This document shows, one piece after another, positions 33,721-33,747 of a stretch of 33,747 nucleotides of DNA. Every line of letters begins with the position of its first letter. Positions within the stretch are counted from its first letter, which is position 1. The DNA comes from Bacillota bacterium (GTDB lineage Bacteria; Bacillota_E; Sulfobacillia; Sulfobacillales; JAIMBI01): contig JAKARZ010000022.1 of NCBI GenBank assembly GCA_021828405.1, forward strand, positions 1 to 33,747. Direction: 5' to 3'. Under the pieces are notes generated by a model. That model was not told the DNA's origin and made no database searches. It was given only the letters and a program-made list of their open reading frames with translations. The translations under genes were made by a program, and so were the position numbers.

Positions 33721-33747
33721 GAGTTGCGTTCCTGCCCGTGGCCGCCG
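33717..33747 (+). CDS. Toxin partner, first 10 residues only (cut by window edge)
   Basis: ATG overlaps the antitoxin stop (ATGA). The visible start, MRVAFLPVAA, fits the first strand of RelE/ParE-family toxins (hydrophobic strand followed by A or E-rich helix). The rest lies outside the window, so the toxin class cannot be confirmed. Confidence 0.6.
   Translation, partial: MRVAFLPVAA

Overview
This window is about 34 kb of high-GC bacterial DNA. It looks like a Gram-positive-type chromosome: several CDS have strong AGGAGG-type ribosome binding sites, GTG and TTG starts are common, there is a CCA-encoding tRNA-Leu, and one secreted protein carries Firmicute-style surface repeats. My best guess is an acidophilic or thermophilic Sulfobacillus-like member of the Bacillota. 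That is inference only; nothing in the window fixes the taxonomy.

Left part (1-4.7 kb): a COG4315-type lipoprotein, a PIG-V-like membrane glycosyltransferase, tRNA-Leu(CAA) with a clear sigma-70-type promoter, and a type I glutamine synthetase bounded by a good promoter and a GC-rich hairpin.

Central part (4.7-18.2 kb): an elaborate Kdp potassium locus. On the minus strand lies a 743-residue protein made of two complete KdpD N-terminal sensor modules (P-loop plus USP, twice) with no kinase. Divergent from it run a membrane histidine kinase without any KdpD sensor domain, an OmpR/KdpE-type regulator, and a promoter region with a tandem TTTACACC repeat that resembles the E. coli KdpE box. Then come normal kdpA, kdpB and kdpC, a 38-residue membrane peptide, kdpF, and a second, strongly diverged kdpA2-kdpB2-kdpC2 set. 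Every start from kdpF onward overlaps the preceding stop. KdpB2 keeps the catalytic P-type ATPase motifs. KdpA2 has lost all four recognisable K+ selectivity-filter signatures and about 108 residues, and KdpC2 is shortened. This second set is the strongest candidate for an undescribed system: a Kdp-like ATPase of altered substrate or a regulatory role.

Right part (18.2-33.7 kb): accessory and partly decaying DNA. It holds a coupled cyclase-family hydrolase and TPP-dependent enzyme, a broken DUF4338/ISAs1-type transposase, and an AbiE-like wHTH/nucleotidyltransferase pair. Next are a frameshifted Fic gene flanked by imperfect direct repeats beside a DUF1848 remnant, a two-TM K+ channel with an RCK-like domain behind a structured leader, and a broken unknown gene. 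A run of minus-strand cargo genes follows: DUF3846, an AAA-like protein, a dNMP-kinase-like protein, unknown proteins and a CAP-type secreted protein. The window ends with a serine recombinase and an addiction-module antitoxin/toxin pair cut by the window edge. The pattern suggests repeated insertion and decay of mobile DNA next to the stable Kdp block.
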